From positions 186,001 through 250,000 of the forward strand of contig NZ_JAMFLY010000003.1 in assembly GCF_023502235.1 (NCBI RefSeq): a DNA stretch of 64,000 nt, written 5' to 3'. Under the pieces are notes generated by a model that saw only the letters and a program-made list of their open reading frames with translations, did no database searches and was not told where the DNA came from. How positions within the stretch are numbered: the first letter of the stretch is position 1; each line of letters begins with the position of its first letter. Position numbers and translations under genes: made by a program. This document shows positions 50,868-59,559 of the stretch, piece by piece. The DNA comes from Flagellimonas myxillae. GTDB taxonomy: Bacteria; Bacteroidota; Bacteroidia; Flavobacteriales; Flavobacteriaceae.

Positions 50868-51850
50868 AGGGCCATTAGGTTGCATCCCCTTATATCGGAA
50901 TGATCAAAACGTCCCAATACCTCAAATGATCCATTGTGAAAAGTCTTGCCCAAATCTTGGGTGGCAATAAAGGAACATGAATTTATATTGGCTAGGTCGA
51001 TAACATTGATTCCACCGGTTTTTTCATGGGATTGGATGGTCAAGGGGTCTTCCGTATCACGGGCTAGGATTTTCATCCACGGAGGTGTTTTAAAAAGGCC
51101 ATTACCCTCGGAATAGGCCTGGGACAGCAATTCGGTCATGCCATATTCCGAATGAATGGACGGGACTCCAAAAGCTTCCTTTAAGGTATTGTGCAGTTCA
51201 GCACGAATAAGTTCCTTTCTCCTACCCTTCATTCCTCCCGTTTCCATGACTGTGGTATGCTTTAGTGGTATCGGAAACTGTTCGGCCAAGTCCAATAAGG
51301 CAAAGGAAACCCCAATTAGCAAAGTTCTTGTTCCCGAACTTTCAAGGGTTATCAACTTATCCTTTAGCAATGATAAGTCGTACAAATAAAATCCACTGCT
51401 GGGGTGTTTGGACCGGGACACTAAATCGTTGACCATATAAACCAGGGATGAACCCTCCCTTTCCAAATAGGAAGGTAACAAGGCCAAAATGCAGTAGGAC
51501 TCCACATCGCCATAGAAGGATTGGAAAGCTTTGGCAAAGCTTTGTTGGTACAAACCTAAATCGGTTATATAATGTTTACTGGTGGCGGCAGCTGTTGTAC
51601 CACTGCTTTCAAAAATGGCAACGGGGGATTTGCTTCCTGTTAGCACTCTATGCGATTTGAAAAACTGGATGGGTAAAAAAGGAATTTCAGCATGGGACGA
51701 AACATTGTCCGGTGTTTTGCCCAAATGCTCGCAATAGGTTCTGTAGACGGGGTTATTTAGATATTGATGCCCAAAAATTTTCAGGGCCAAAGCCTCAAAT
51801 TCCTCCTTGGAGGTGATGGAAAATATGCGCTGGGATAAAGAGTGGTCCAT
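50864..51850 (-). CDS. LuxE/PaaK-family acyl-activating protein
   Basis: 328 residues. The adenylate-forming fold is seen in AIFESSGTTAAATSKHY (phosphate-binding loop near residue 80), TTVMETGGMKGRRKEL and SEYGMTELLSQAY. LuxE proteins activate fatty acids as acyl-AMP and carry them as an acyl-thioester; here no luciferase genes occur. Related stand-alone proteins are often found in exopolysaccharide or acyl-transfer contexts. Substrate unknown. Single gene on the minus strand. Confidence 0.85.
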   Translation of the reverse strand: MDHSLSQRIFSITSKEEFEALALKIFGHQYLNNPVYRTYCEHLGKTPDNVSSHAEIPFLPIQFFKSHRVLTGSKSPVAIFESSGTTAAATSKHYITDLGLYQQSFAKAFQSFYGDVESYCILALLPSYLEREGSSLVYMVNDLVSRSKHPSSGFYLYDLSLLKDKLITLESSGTRTLLIGVSFALLDLAEQFPIPLKHTTVMETGGMKGRRKELIRAELHNTLKEAFGVPSIHSEYGMTELLSQAYSEGNGLFKTPPWMKILARDTEDPLTIQSHEKTGGINVIDLANINSCSFIATQDLGKTFHNGSFEVLGRFDHSDIRGCNLMAL

Positions 51851-51867
51851 TGGGCCATAAAAGTACC

Positions 51868-51895
51868 CAAAAAAAATGCCCTTCTAAAGAAGGGC
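51868..51895 (-). terminator. Terminator of the T9SS mini-protein gene
   Basis: On the minus strand GCCCTTCT pairs with AGAAGGGC (51895-51878), followed by A and eight T. Confidence 0.85.
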
Positions 51896-51909
51896 GGTAT
51901 AAGTTGCGG

Positions 51910-52233
51910 CTATTTAATGACCAGTTTTCGGGTCATGGTTTTTTTGTCTTCCGTTACTTGGAGCACATACACTCCAGGCACCAATCTGGAAACGTTTAGG
52001 GTGTTGGTTGAAATTCTATCGGTTAACACCACATCGCCAAAAACATCATATATTTTGATTTGTTTGACGCCGTTCGTTGAGGTAGTTACATATACTTCAT
52101 CCCCGTAAACCGGGTTGGGATACATTTTAAATCCCTGTAGCTCTTGAACCTGCTCAGTGTTTACACTGACCAATTCCTGACCGTATGTAAAGAGGGGTAA
52201 AGCCATAATAAGAACAAAGTAGATTTTCTTCAT
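51910..52233 (-). CDS. Minimal secreted protein with type IX sorting domain (first)
   Basis: 107 residues. A signal peptide (MKKIYFVLIMALPLFTYGQ) is followed after about 15 residues by a complete type-A T9SS C-terminal domain (KMYPNPVYGDEVYVT, IKIYDVFGDVV, VPGVYVLQV, ending MTRKLVIK). Nothing else is present, so the secretion signal makes up nearly the entire mature protein. The paralogue directly upstream has the same plan. Function unknown. Confidence 0.85.
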   Translation of the reverse strand: MKKIYFVLIMALPLFTYGQELVSVNTEQVQELQGFKMYPNPVYGDEVYVTTSTNGVKQIKIYDVFGDVVLTDRISTNTLNVSRLVPGVYVLQVTEDKKTMTRKLVIK

Positions 52234-52377
52234 ACATGCTGATTTGGGGTATAAGCATTATAAAAGTAGATAAACAGGGGGCAAATGGCTATAAAATGTT
52301 GTGAAACAGGGAAATGTGTAGGTAAAGAGGCAGATTTTGATGTCTGCTCGACGAAATGCAGGGTAAAATAGCCGGAA

Positions 52378-52686
52378 TTACTTGATAATCAGCTTTCGGG
52401 TTGCCACTTTATTGTGCTCGAAAACCCTAAGAATATAGACACCTTTGTCCAAATCCCCTAAGTTGAGTTCCCTGCCCAAAATTGTGGTTTGCAATACCTG
52501 GGTGCCCAATACATCGAATATGAGAATTTTCTTGGGAGCGTTCTGGGCGGTTTCAATATAAACCTTGCCTTGGGTAACAGGATTGGGATACAATTTAAAC
52601 CCGTCGATGTCTGAACCTGCTTGGGAATTCTGTGCGAATCCAAGGGTACAAACAAAAAAGAAAAAGACGAGGTAAAATTGCTTCAT
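52378..52686 (-). CDS. Minimal secreted protein with type IX sorting domain (second)
   Basis: 102 residues from the ATG at 52686, chosen because the signal peptide (MKQFYLVFFFFVCTLGFAQ) begins there and a -7 box (minus strand TATATTTG, 52721-52714) lies 28 bp upstream. The mature part is only a T9SS type-A sorting domain (KLYPNPVTQGKVYIE, DKGVYILRV, ending ATRKLIIK). It resembles the downstream copy, from which it is separated by 144 bp, so it probably arose by duplication. Confidence 0.85.
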   Translation of the reverse strand: MKQFYLVFFFFVCTLGFAQNSQAGSDIDGFKLYPNPVTQGKVYIETAQNAPKKILIFDVLGTQVLQTTILGRELNLGDLDKGVYILRVFEHNKVATRKLIIK

Positions 52687-52782
52687 AAAGTATTGGTTAC
52701 AAAGGCTATGCCACAAATATAAATAAATTGCCCTCCGGTTGGGAAAGGAGTACGGAAAAAACCCACACTTTTCGATGAAGTG

Positions 52783-52815
52783 CAAAAAATAAACCCCCGG
52801 AATGCGGGGGTTTAT
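52783..52815 (-). terminator. Terminator of the receptor/beta-helix operon
   Basis: On the minus strand AAACCCCCGC pairs with the matching CGGGGGTTT across a short loop (52813-52791), followed by A and six T. Confidence 0.9.
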
Positions 52816-52834
52816 CCTAAATAGGGTATGTTTT

Positions 52835-54028
52835 TTAGTTTATGCCCCTGGCCCATCCTGCCCCCCAAGTGGCAATATCGGTACCTGTTCCATTACCTAC
52901 ACCGGAAATCACATCAGATCCGTCAAACGAAGCTCCAGTGTCATTTTTTAAGGTTGTTGTAACGTTGTTAAAGGTCACATCGATGATATTGGATTCATCA
53001 TCTACAACACCTACACCTGTATCGGCATCGTCCAAATCAAAACCTTCGGCGAAATTGTTGATCACAACATTTGTGAAAACAAATCGAGTTCCAGCTCTAA
53101 GTCGGATAGCTTCATCATCGTCATCGGCTCCGTCACCTACAATAGTTACATTGGTTACGGTAGGAGCGGAAAAATAACCTGCCTCATTACTAAAGTCGGT
53201 GTTGAATCCATCACACTCAAAGGCCTTGTCGTGGGAAACTCCATGCTGTACATAAACATCGGTAAGTGATCCGATGTACCCTTCTGTCCAATCGATGGAA
53301 TCGTCCTCGGCGTTTACAACAACCAAGTGGCTAGCATCAACGGTTCCTCCAAAGAACTCGAAACCATCGTCCGACCCTTCGTAAACCTGGACAAAGTCAA
53401 TAGTGGTTCCAGAACCAACTCCGTATACGGAAACCCCGTTCAACTCGGCATTTCCATCAATAGCGCCACCTGCAAACTCAACTCTTACATACTCCAAGTT
53501 TCCTGAATTGTCGGTAGGAATGTTTCCACCAAAAGCCAAGGCTCCTACTTCCGAAGTGGCGATTTCATCAGAACCATCGGCTGTGGAGTTAATAGGAGCT
53601 CTTCCGCAGATTACCAAACCTCCCCAATCCCCAGAAGAAGGGGTAGTGGCATTGGAAGTAAAGATAATAGGCTCATCTGCAGAACCAACGGCATTGATTC
53701 TTGCTCCTTGCTGAATGGCAATGTAGGCGTTTACACCAATAGGTTCTGCCTTTATGGTCAAACCGGCAGGGATGGTCAAGGTAGTACCATCGGCCATTAA
53801 AACAGGCCCTGTAACAATGTACTCAATCTCTAAGTCCAAAGTAAGGTCCTCAGTATAAAGACCGTTTAGGTTTACGGTTGTCTCTGTAGGTGTTTCGCCA
53901 CCTCCACCATTGGTGTTGTTGGTAGTGGTAACGCTATTGTCATTAATGACAATATCCGAGGTGTCGTCGCTTTCACAAGCAGTGAATAATGCAGCGGCTA
54001 TACCTAAAAATAAAAATTTGCTTCTCAT
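52835..54028 (-). CDS. Surface lipoprotein with predicted beta-helix fold
   Basis: 397 residues. Lipobox LFTAC at residue 18 followed by ESDDTSD, an acidic signal compatible with surface export. Repeated short strands with small residues (GNLEYVRVEFAGGA, NGVSVYGVGSGTTIDFVQVY, NVTIVGDGADDDDEAIRLRAG) suggest a right-handed parallel beta-helix. It lies 20 bp downstream of the TonB-dependent receptor on the same strand, so they are almost certainly one operon. A ligand-capture partner of the receptor is plausible, taking the role SusD plays elsewhere. Confidence 0.75.
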   Translation of the reverse strand: MRSKFLFLGIAAALFTACESDDTSDIVINDNSVTTTNNTNGGGGETPTETTVNLNGLYTEDLTLDLEIEYIVTGPVLMADGTTLTIPAGLTIKAEPIGVNAYIAIQQGARINAVGSADEPIIFTSNATTPSSGDWGGLVICGRAPINSTADGSDEIATSEVGALAFGGNIPTDNSGNLEYVRVEFAGGAIDGNAELNGVSVYGVGSGTTIDFVQVYEGSDDGFEFFGGTVDASHLVVVNAEDDSIDWTEGYIGSLTDVYVQHGVSHDKAFECDGFNTDFSNEAGYFSAPTVTNVTIVGDGADDDDEAIRLRAGTRFVFTNVVINNFAEGFDLDDADTGVGVVDDESNIIDVTFNNVTTTLKNDTGASFDGSDVISGVGNGTGTDIATWGAGWARGIN

Positions 54029-54048
54029 CGTTTCTTAGTTTAAAAAAA

Positions 54049-56877
54049 TTAAAATTTATATTTAAGGGTTAGCCCAACGTTAACCCCAAGGTTATACTCT
54101 CTGATTACGATATCACCTAAATCAGTTCCTTCCCGTACCAAGGTGATATCTGAATCCAAAATGTTTTTTGCGGACAGGTTAGCTTCGAAATGTTCCCCGA
54201 AAGAATTTTTCAATACCAGGTTTAATGTGGGAACGGCTTTCTCCACGATATTTCCAAGGCTTCCTGATCCTAAGGAAAAAATGCGATCGGAGAAATAGGA
54301 GAAGGCGATGGTTGCCTTTGGTTTGTAGTCCCCAAATACCGGACTGTAGTTTAAGTCTGTGTTGATAATGAAGGGGGACGCACCTTCCAATTCATCCGAA
54401 TCGCGATCAAAAGCTGTTCCGAAGGTATTTTGGGATCCTCCGGGAATGTCCTGAAGATCCTGTTCCGTATGCGTATAGGCAGCGTTCAATCCTACCGATA
54501 CAATTGCATTATCATCGGCATCGGTATAAAGGTTTTTCCTAACCTCCAATTCAGCGCCATAGATATCTGCCTTTTCCCCGGTTCTAAAATAACGTTGGGT
54601 ACCTGTGGCATCGGCAGCCACAACCCGGTTTATCGGATCTTTGATTGTCTTGGCAAACGCAGCAACCGAGATAATTTCACCTCGCTCCAAGAACCACTCA
54701 TATTTAATATCGTAGTTGAATATATCGGAATAGGTAGGGCCATTGCCGTCAAGACCACCCAAAAGGTCGGGGTTACCACCAATCCGTTGTGTCACGGATT
54801 CGTAAACAAAAGGCGCTACCTCCTTAAATTCTGGAAAAGAAGCGGTTTTACTAAATCCAAACCTAAGATTGGAATTGTCGTTGAGCGCGTAGCGAACGTT
54901 TAAGCTGGGTAAAAAGATGTTTTCATAAACGCTCCTGGAACCTGGATCATCGGCCCTAATGTTTATTACTTCGTAGCCCACCTTTTGGTTGTAAGATTCT
55001 ACACGAATACCGGGAACAATTCCCAATTTTTCACCCAAACCAATTTCTGCAGCGGCATAGACCGCATGGATGTCCAAGTTTCCCTTATAGGTGTTTTCCG
55101 GAAGTCCAGGTCTGTTGCGGTTTCCAATTTCGTTGTTGATGGGATTCAATACCAACAAGTCCCATAACCCCGCTCCGTTGGGGACATTAATGTTGGACAC
55201 ATCAAAAATGGTATTGAAGTTGTTCACATCGGTGACCGGGGTGTTGTCCCGATCTTGGATTTCGTAACCATAACGAATACTGTTGAACCTTCTTTCCTTT
55301 TTTCTTCCGTTGTAGCCAAAATTGAATTTGACCTTTTCGGAAGCTTGATATCCGAGATTCACAAAACTGTTAAGTTCGTCATCCTCTATGCTCTGGAAAA
55401 ACCGCTGGTTGTCGAACGGAATGTTGGTATAGAAAACAGGATTTGTGGAGGCATCGTTGTCCAAGGCCAATTGATAATTTTCCAAGGTGATACGCTTTCT
55501 GTCCGGTTCGTCCGAAAACACTTTGTTGAAACCGGCTCCCCAATCCAAGGACAACTTATCGTTAAAAACATGTTGCCCGGTCAATTGGTTCACAAAAATC
55601 ATATCTTGATTGAACTGGACGTTCATTACGTAGAACCCTTCATCCGTAGTGATGATGGCATCCCTATTAGTCCCTAGACCGTTTACACCATAATAACCAA
55701 CTGCGTCTGTAGCGTTGTTTATAAACAGGGAACTGTATTTTAGTTTGTGCTCGTTATTGATCTTATAGATGATATTCCCAAGTGCCGTTGTGGTGGTTTT
55801 GTATGCAAATTCCCGAACATTAGGGAAGTCGACTTTTAGAACGTTTGTAAAATCCCGCGCTGGTCCTTCCAAAAGCTGAAATCCGTTGTTGAAGCTGGCT
55901 GCACCAAAAAAGCTTAGTCTAGAATTGTCATTGTTGAAATCAAATGAATAACCGCCTTCAATCGCACCAGAGATATTAATGGTGTTCCAAGCTTCTTGTG
56001 GATCTACCCCGTGGGAAAGAACCACAGCAAAGGGATCATTGTCGTATCGGTTGTAAAAGCCAAAATTGCTCGGGCCTTCACTTCTGACAAAACCCTCGCC
56101 AGTGGCATTGCTGTTAAATCCACTTCCCAATGAGATTTCAACGTAACCATCACCTGTATATTCCTTGGAATCTATATTGACATTACCCGCGGAAAAATCC
56201 CCATAAAAGGTTGGATTGTAGGCTTTGCTTACTGATACGTTCTCGATAATGCTGGAAGAAAACAAATCAAGGTCTATGTTTTTCTTGCTTACATCGTTGG
56301 AAGGCAACGACAGTCCGTTCATGGTTGTGTTTTGGTAGCGATCCCCCAATCCCCTTACATAAACATTGCTGGAACCCTGTTGTTTGGAGATTCCGGATAT
56401 TTGAGCAACCGCAGCGGCTGCATCATCAATACCTTTTAGTGTTAAGGCCTCCGCGCTAATGGCTTCTTGCATTACCAAAGCTCTTTTTTGCTGAAGCAAT
56501 AGGGCTATTTCAGAATCTTTACGGGCAGAGGTGGTCACCACCACTTCGTCCAATCCTACACTACTTGCACCCAAAGCGGCATTTATCTCCGTAATTTTTC
56601 CTACCTCAACAACTACATTGGGAACTTCTAGGGTTTCATACCCCAAAAAACTAATAACAAGGGTATAGGTCCCGGGATCAACATTGGCAATTTCAAAAAG
56701 GCCATCGAAATCTGAGGTTGTACCCTTGGTGGTTCCCTTGATCAGGAGGTTGGCGAAAGCCAAGGGCTCATTGTTGAATTCTTTGTCGGTTAGTTTACCA
56801 ACGATGCTTCCGGTGTCTTCTTGAGCACTCATCTGAAGCACTATAAATAGGGTGAAAATCAGTAATCTATATTTCAT
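54049..56877 (-). CDS. TonB-dependent receptor with carboxypeptidase-like N-terminal domain
   Basis: 942 residues with signal peptide (MKYRLLIFTLFIVLQMSAQ). Residues about 22-105 are the carboxypeptidase-like regulatory domain (TGSIVGKLTDKEFNNEPLAFANLLIKG) typical of Bacteroidota receptors. A plug follows (GLDEVVVTTSARK, GSSNVYVRGLGDRYQNTTMNGLSLPSND), then a barrel ending GLTLKYKF. The beta-helix lipoprotein is the next gene; the divergent neighbours are PhoB/PhoR-like. A role in phosphorus acquisition fits the context but is inferred. Confidence 0.93.
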   Translation of the reverse strand: MKYRLLIFTLFIVLQMSAQEDTGSIVGKLTDKEFNNEPLAFANLLIKGTTKGTTSDFDGLFEIANVDPGTYTLVISFLGYETLEVPNVVVEVGKITEINAALGASSVGLDEVVVTTSARKDSEIALLLQQKRALVMQEAISAEALTLKGIDDAAAAVAQISGISKQQGSSNVYVRGLGDRYQNTTMNGLSLPSNDVSKKNIDLDLFSSSIIENVSVSKAYNPTFYGDFSAGNVNIDSKEYTGDGYVEISLGSGFNSNATGEGFVRSEGPSNFGFYNRYDNDPFAVVLSHGVDPQEAWNTINISGAIEGGYSFDFNNDNSRLSFFGAASFNNGFQLLEGPARDFTNVLKVDFPNVREFAYKTTTTALGNIIYKINNEHKLKYSSLFINNATDAVGYYGVNGLGTNRDAIITTDEGFYVMNVQFNQDMIFVNQLTGQHVFNDKLSLDWGAGFNKVFSDEPDRKRITLENYQLALDNDASTNPVFYTNIPFDNQRFFQSIEDDELNSFVNLGYQASEKVKFNFGYNGRKKERRFNSIRYGYEIQDRDNTPVTDVNNFNTIFDVSNINVPNGAGLWDLLVLNPINNEIGNRNRPGLPENTYKGNLDIHAVYAAAEIGLGEKLGIVPGIRVESYNQKVGYEVINIRADDPGSRSVYENIFLPSLNVRYALNDNSNLRFGFSKTASFPEFKEVAPFVYESVTQRIGGNPDLLGGLDGNGPTYSDIFNYDIKYEWFLERGEIISVAAFAKTIKDPINRVVAADATGTQRYFRTGEKADIYGAELEVRKNLYTDADDNAIVSVGLNAAYTHTEQDLQDIPGGSQNTFGTAFDRDSDELEGASPFIINTDLNYSPVFGDYKPKATIAFSYFSDRIFSLGSGSLGNIVEKAVPTLNLVLKNSFGEHFEANLSAKNILDSDITLVREGTDLGDIVIREYNLGVNVGLTLKYKF

Positions 56878-56916
56878 TTGGTTCTAAATATCGATGGCGC
56901 AAAGAAAGACCCGTGC

Positions 56917-56978
56917 TGTAAAGTCGATGTTATGCACGGGTTAAGTGTTTATTTGAAAACTGTTACAATAATGTTATC
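56917..56978. promoter_or_regulatory. Phased 11-bp repeats, candidate Pho-box array
   Basis: Heptamers recur at exact 11-bp steps: TGTAAAG (56917), TGTTATG (56928), GGTTAAG (56939), a poor one at 56950, TGTTACA (56961) and TGTTATC (56972). Each is separated from the next by 4 bp, the geometry of the PhoB operator (7+4). The left end is about 10 bp from a likely receptor-side -7 box (minus strand TTTCTTTG, 56907-56900). The array lies between the receptor and the PhoB-like gene. Confidence 0.5.
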
Positions 56979-57023
56979 ACATTAAATGAATGTTAAGCGC
57001 TCCAAGGGTTGTGGAATTATCTT

Positions 57024-57031
57024 TATTTTTG
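57024..57031 (+). promoter_or_regulatory. -7 box of the PhoB/PhoR-like operon
   Basis: TATTTTTG matches TAnnTTTG, 27 bp before the ATG at 57059. This supports the shorter start over the longer frame beginning at 56990. Confidence 0.5.
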
Positions 57032-57058
57032 GGTTATCAACTTGTAAACTACGGCACT

Positions 57059-57745
57059 ATGAAGACAAAGGACATAAGGATTTTGCTTGTAGATGATGAA
57101 CCGGATATTCTTGAGATTGTAAGCTATAATCTGTCTTCTGAAGGGTATACTGTTTTTACGGCAAAAAATGGGGTTGAAGGTGTTGCCAAAGCCAAGAAAA
57201 AGAAACCCCATTTGATCATTTTGGATGTAATGATGCCCGAAATGGACGGAATTGAAGCTTGTGAGATATTGCGAAATACCCCGGAACTGGAGGATAGCAT
57301 CATAACTTTTTTGACGGCAAGGGGGGAGGACTATTCCCAAGTAGCCGGGTTTGATGCCGGTGCCGATGACTATATTACAAAACCCATTAAGCCGAAGGTG
57401 TTGGTTAGTAAAGTAAAAGCCTTGCTTAGAAGGTTGAAAGAAGAAAAGAAGGAAACCGAGGATATTGTTAAGGTCGGAAACATCATCATCAATCGCGAAG
57501 AGTATAAGATCATTAATAATGGGGAAGAGATTGTACTCCCAAGAAAGGAATTTGAGCTTTTGTCCCTGCTCACCTCCAAGCCCAGCAAGGTATTCAAACG
57601 TGAGGTTATTTTGGACAAAGTTTGGGGCAATGAAGTGGTTGTTGGAGGAAGAACCATTGATGTACACATAAGAAAACTACGTGGAAAAATTGGGGACGAT
57701 CATTTTAAAACCGTTAAGGGCGTAGGCTATAAGTTTGTCCTATAA
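57059..57745 (+). CDS. PhoB-like response regulator (OmpR family)
   Basis: 228 residues from the ATG at 57059. A receiver domain (ILLVDDEPDILEIV with the acidic pocket, LIILDVMMPEMDG with the phosphoacceptor Asp, ITFLTARG, then YITKPIKP with the Lys) and a winged-helix domain (LPRKEFELLSLLTSKPSKVFKREVILDKVWG, RTIDVHIRKLRGK, VKGVGYKF). It overlaps the kinase start by 1 bp (TAATG). The pair resembles PhoB-PhoR; the assignment to phosphate is from this resemblance and from the repeats next to it. Confidence 0.9.
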   Translation: MKTKDIRILLVDDEPDILEIVSYNLSSEGYTVFTAKNGVEGVAKAKKKKPHLIILDVMMPEMDGIEACEILRNTPELEDSIITFLTARGEDYSQVAGFDAGADDYITKPIKPKVLVSKVKALLRRLKEEKKETEDIVKVGNIIINREEYKIINNGEEIVLPRKEFELLSLLTSKPSKVFKREVILDKVWGNEVVVGGRTIDVHIRKLRGKIGDDHFKTVKGVGYKFVL

Positions 57746-58806
57746 TGGCTGTACGATTTAAAAAGTCCTTTACTTTTGCCATACAATCCTCCTTACTCAT
57801 AACCCCGGTTCTCACCGCTGTTTTTGTTGGTGCTCTTCTTTTCTCCGACCAGTTTAACTGGTTGTCTACAATACTATTTGCCCTCCTTTGCTTTATTGTC
57901 TGCTTTTCCATAGTGCAGATTCGGGTGGAACGATTTATCTACAGAAGAATCAAAAAGATCTATGATGATGTATCCCTCCTGGAGTCCACATCCTTTTCTT
58001 CGAAGTTGGTAACCAACGACATGAAGACCCTGACCCAGGAGATTGAAAAATTCGCCAAGGACAAAAAAATTGAAATAGATACCCTTAAAATCAGGGAGGA
58101 GTATCGTAGGGACTTTTTGGGAAACGTTTCCCACGAGCTTAAGACCCCATTGTTTACCGTTCAAGGATATATACTTACCCTCTTGGATGGGGCTATGAAC
58201 GACAAGAAGATTCGCGAAAAGTACTTGAACCGTGCCAATAAGGGAGTGGAGCGGCTAATCTATATTGTGAAGGATCTAGATCTTATAACTAAGCTTGAGG
58301 TAGGAGATTTAAAGCTGGAACTCCAGGATTTTGATATTATCGAACTTATCCAAAACGTGTTTGACCTTTTGGAGATGAAGGCTGCCCAAAAAGAGATTGT
58401 CCTTACATTCGATATGGAATACGATCAGCCCATTTACGTTAATGCCGATAAAGAGAAGATTCAACAGGTAATCAGCAACCTGTTGGTGAACTCCATTAAA
58501 TATGGCCATTCCAACGGAACCACTGAAGTCAGTGTGGAAAACTTGATAAAAAATAAGGTCATTGTGAGGGTCACGGACAATGGTGAGGGGATTCCCAAAC
58601 AACATATTCCAAGATTATTTGAGCGCTTTTATCGAGTAGACCAAAGCGGGAGTAGAAGCGAAGGAGGTTCTGGATTAGGTCTCTCTATTGTAAAGCACAT
58701 CATCGAGGCCCATGACGAAAAAATCTATGTAGAGAGTGAAGTGGGAATAGGCTCCGAGTTTTCCTTTACCTTGGAAAAAACTTCAAGCAGGAACGAAAAA
58801 TCCTAA
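57745..58806 (+). CDS. PhoR-like sensor histidine kinase
   Basis: 353 residues. Two adjacent N-terminal membrane helices (about 13-32 and 36-56) leave almost no periplasmic loop, a PhoR feature. A HAMP-like linker is followed by HisKA (DFLGNVSHELKTPLFTVQGYI) and the ATPase domain (QVISNLLVNSIKYG, VRVTDNGEGIP, GGSGLGLSIVKHIIEAH). No PAS domain is seen between, whereas E. coli PhoR has one. Without a periplasmic sensor it probably reads another membrane component. Confidence 0.92.
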   Translation: MAVRFKKSFTFAIQSSLLITPVLTAVFVGALLFSDQFNWLSTILFALLCFIVCFSIVQIRVERFIYRRIKKIYDDVSLLESTSFSSKLVTNDMKTLTQEIEKFAKDKKIEIDTLKIREEYRRDFLGNVSHELKTPLFTVQGYILTLLDGAMNDKKIREKYLNRANKGVERLIYIVKDLDLITKLEVGDLKLELQDFDIIELIQNVFDLLEMKAAQKEIVLTFDMEYDQPIYVNADKEKIQQVISNLLVNSIKYGHSNGTTEVSVENLIKNKVIVRVTDNGEGIPKQHIPRLFERFYRVDQSGSRSEGGSGLGLSIVKHIIEAHDEKIYVESEVGIGSEFSFTLEKTSSRNEKS

Positions 58807-58848
58807 AAGCACAAAATGGATTAAGTCCAAATTGCTTTGGGATTTCCT

Positions 58849-58856
58849 TAGTTTTG
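58849..58856 (+). promoter_or_regulatory. Probable -7 box of the trmB-lysE-ATL operon
   Basis: TAGTTTTG fits TAnnTTTG and is 31 bp before the trmB GTG at 58888. Confidence 0.45.
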
Positions 58857-58887
58857 CAAAACATTAAATTTTGCTCAAAACTAGCAA

Positions 58888-59556
58888 GTGGGAAGTAAGA
58901 ATAAGCTAAAACGGTTTAAGGAAAATGAGTCGTTTTCCAATGTGATCCAGCCAACTCGGGACGAAATCTTGACGGGGTTTGGTCTAAAGGGAAAATGGGC
59001 TTCCTTTTTCCAAAATGATAACCCTATCGTTTTGGAATTGGGATGTGGGAAAGGTGAGTATACGCTTGGCTTGGCTAGTAGAAATCCAAAGCGGAACTAT
59101 ATCGGTATAGATATTAAAGGTGCGCGCTTTTGGAGAGGGGCCAAAACCGCATTGCAGGAGGACATGCCAAACGTAGCTTTTTTACGCACCCAAATTGAGC
59201 TAGTGGACCAACTTTTCGAAGCTCAGGAAGTAGCCGAAATTTGGATTACATTTCCAGACCCGCAAATCAAATACAAGCGAACCAAACACCGCATGACCAA
59301 CCCGGAATTTTTGAAGAAATACAAGAAGATTCTCCGTCCTGGGGGCACACTAAACTTAAAAACGGATAGTGAGTTTATGCATGGATATACCTTGGGTCTT
59401 TTACAGGGATTGGGACATGAAATTGTGTACTCCAACCACGATGTGTACAAAAATGCTGGAAGCCCGGATGAGGTTTTGAAAATTCAGACTTTCTACGAAA
59501 ATCAGTATCTTGAAAAAGGAAAGCCAATAACCTACATCCAATTTAGGATCAACTAA
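58888..59556 (+). CDS. trmB: tRNA (guanine-46-N7)-methyltransferase
   Basis: 222 residues from the GTG at 58888. It methylates G46 of the tRNA variable loop with SAM. VLELGCGKGEYTLGLA is the SAM motif, IGIDIKGARFWRGAKTA follows, and the FPDPQIKYKRTKHRM block is the TrmB signature (canonical FPDPWPKKRH). Three-gene operon with the LysE-type and alkyltransferase-like genes. Confidence 0.95.
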   Translation: MGSKNKLKRFKENESFSNVIQPTRDEILTGFGLKGKWASFFQNDNPIVLELGCGKGEYTLGLASRNPKRNYIGIDIKGARFWRGAKTALQEDMPNVAFLRTQIELVDQLFEAQEVAEIWITFPDPQIKYKRTKHRMTNPEFLKKYKKILRPGGTLNLKTDSEFMHGYTLGLLQGLGHEIVYSNHDVYKNAGSPDEVLKIQTFYENQYLEKGKPITYIQFRIN

Positions 59557-59559
59557 CCA

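Noticed and set aside
56991..56997. Another TGTTAAG near the PhoB-like gene
   Set aside because: It is out of the 11-bp phase of the other repeats, so I did not count it in the array.
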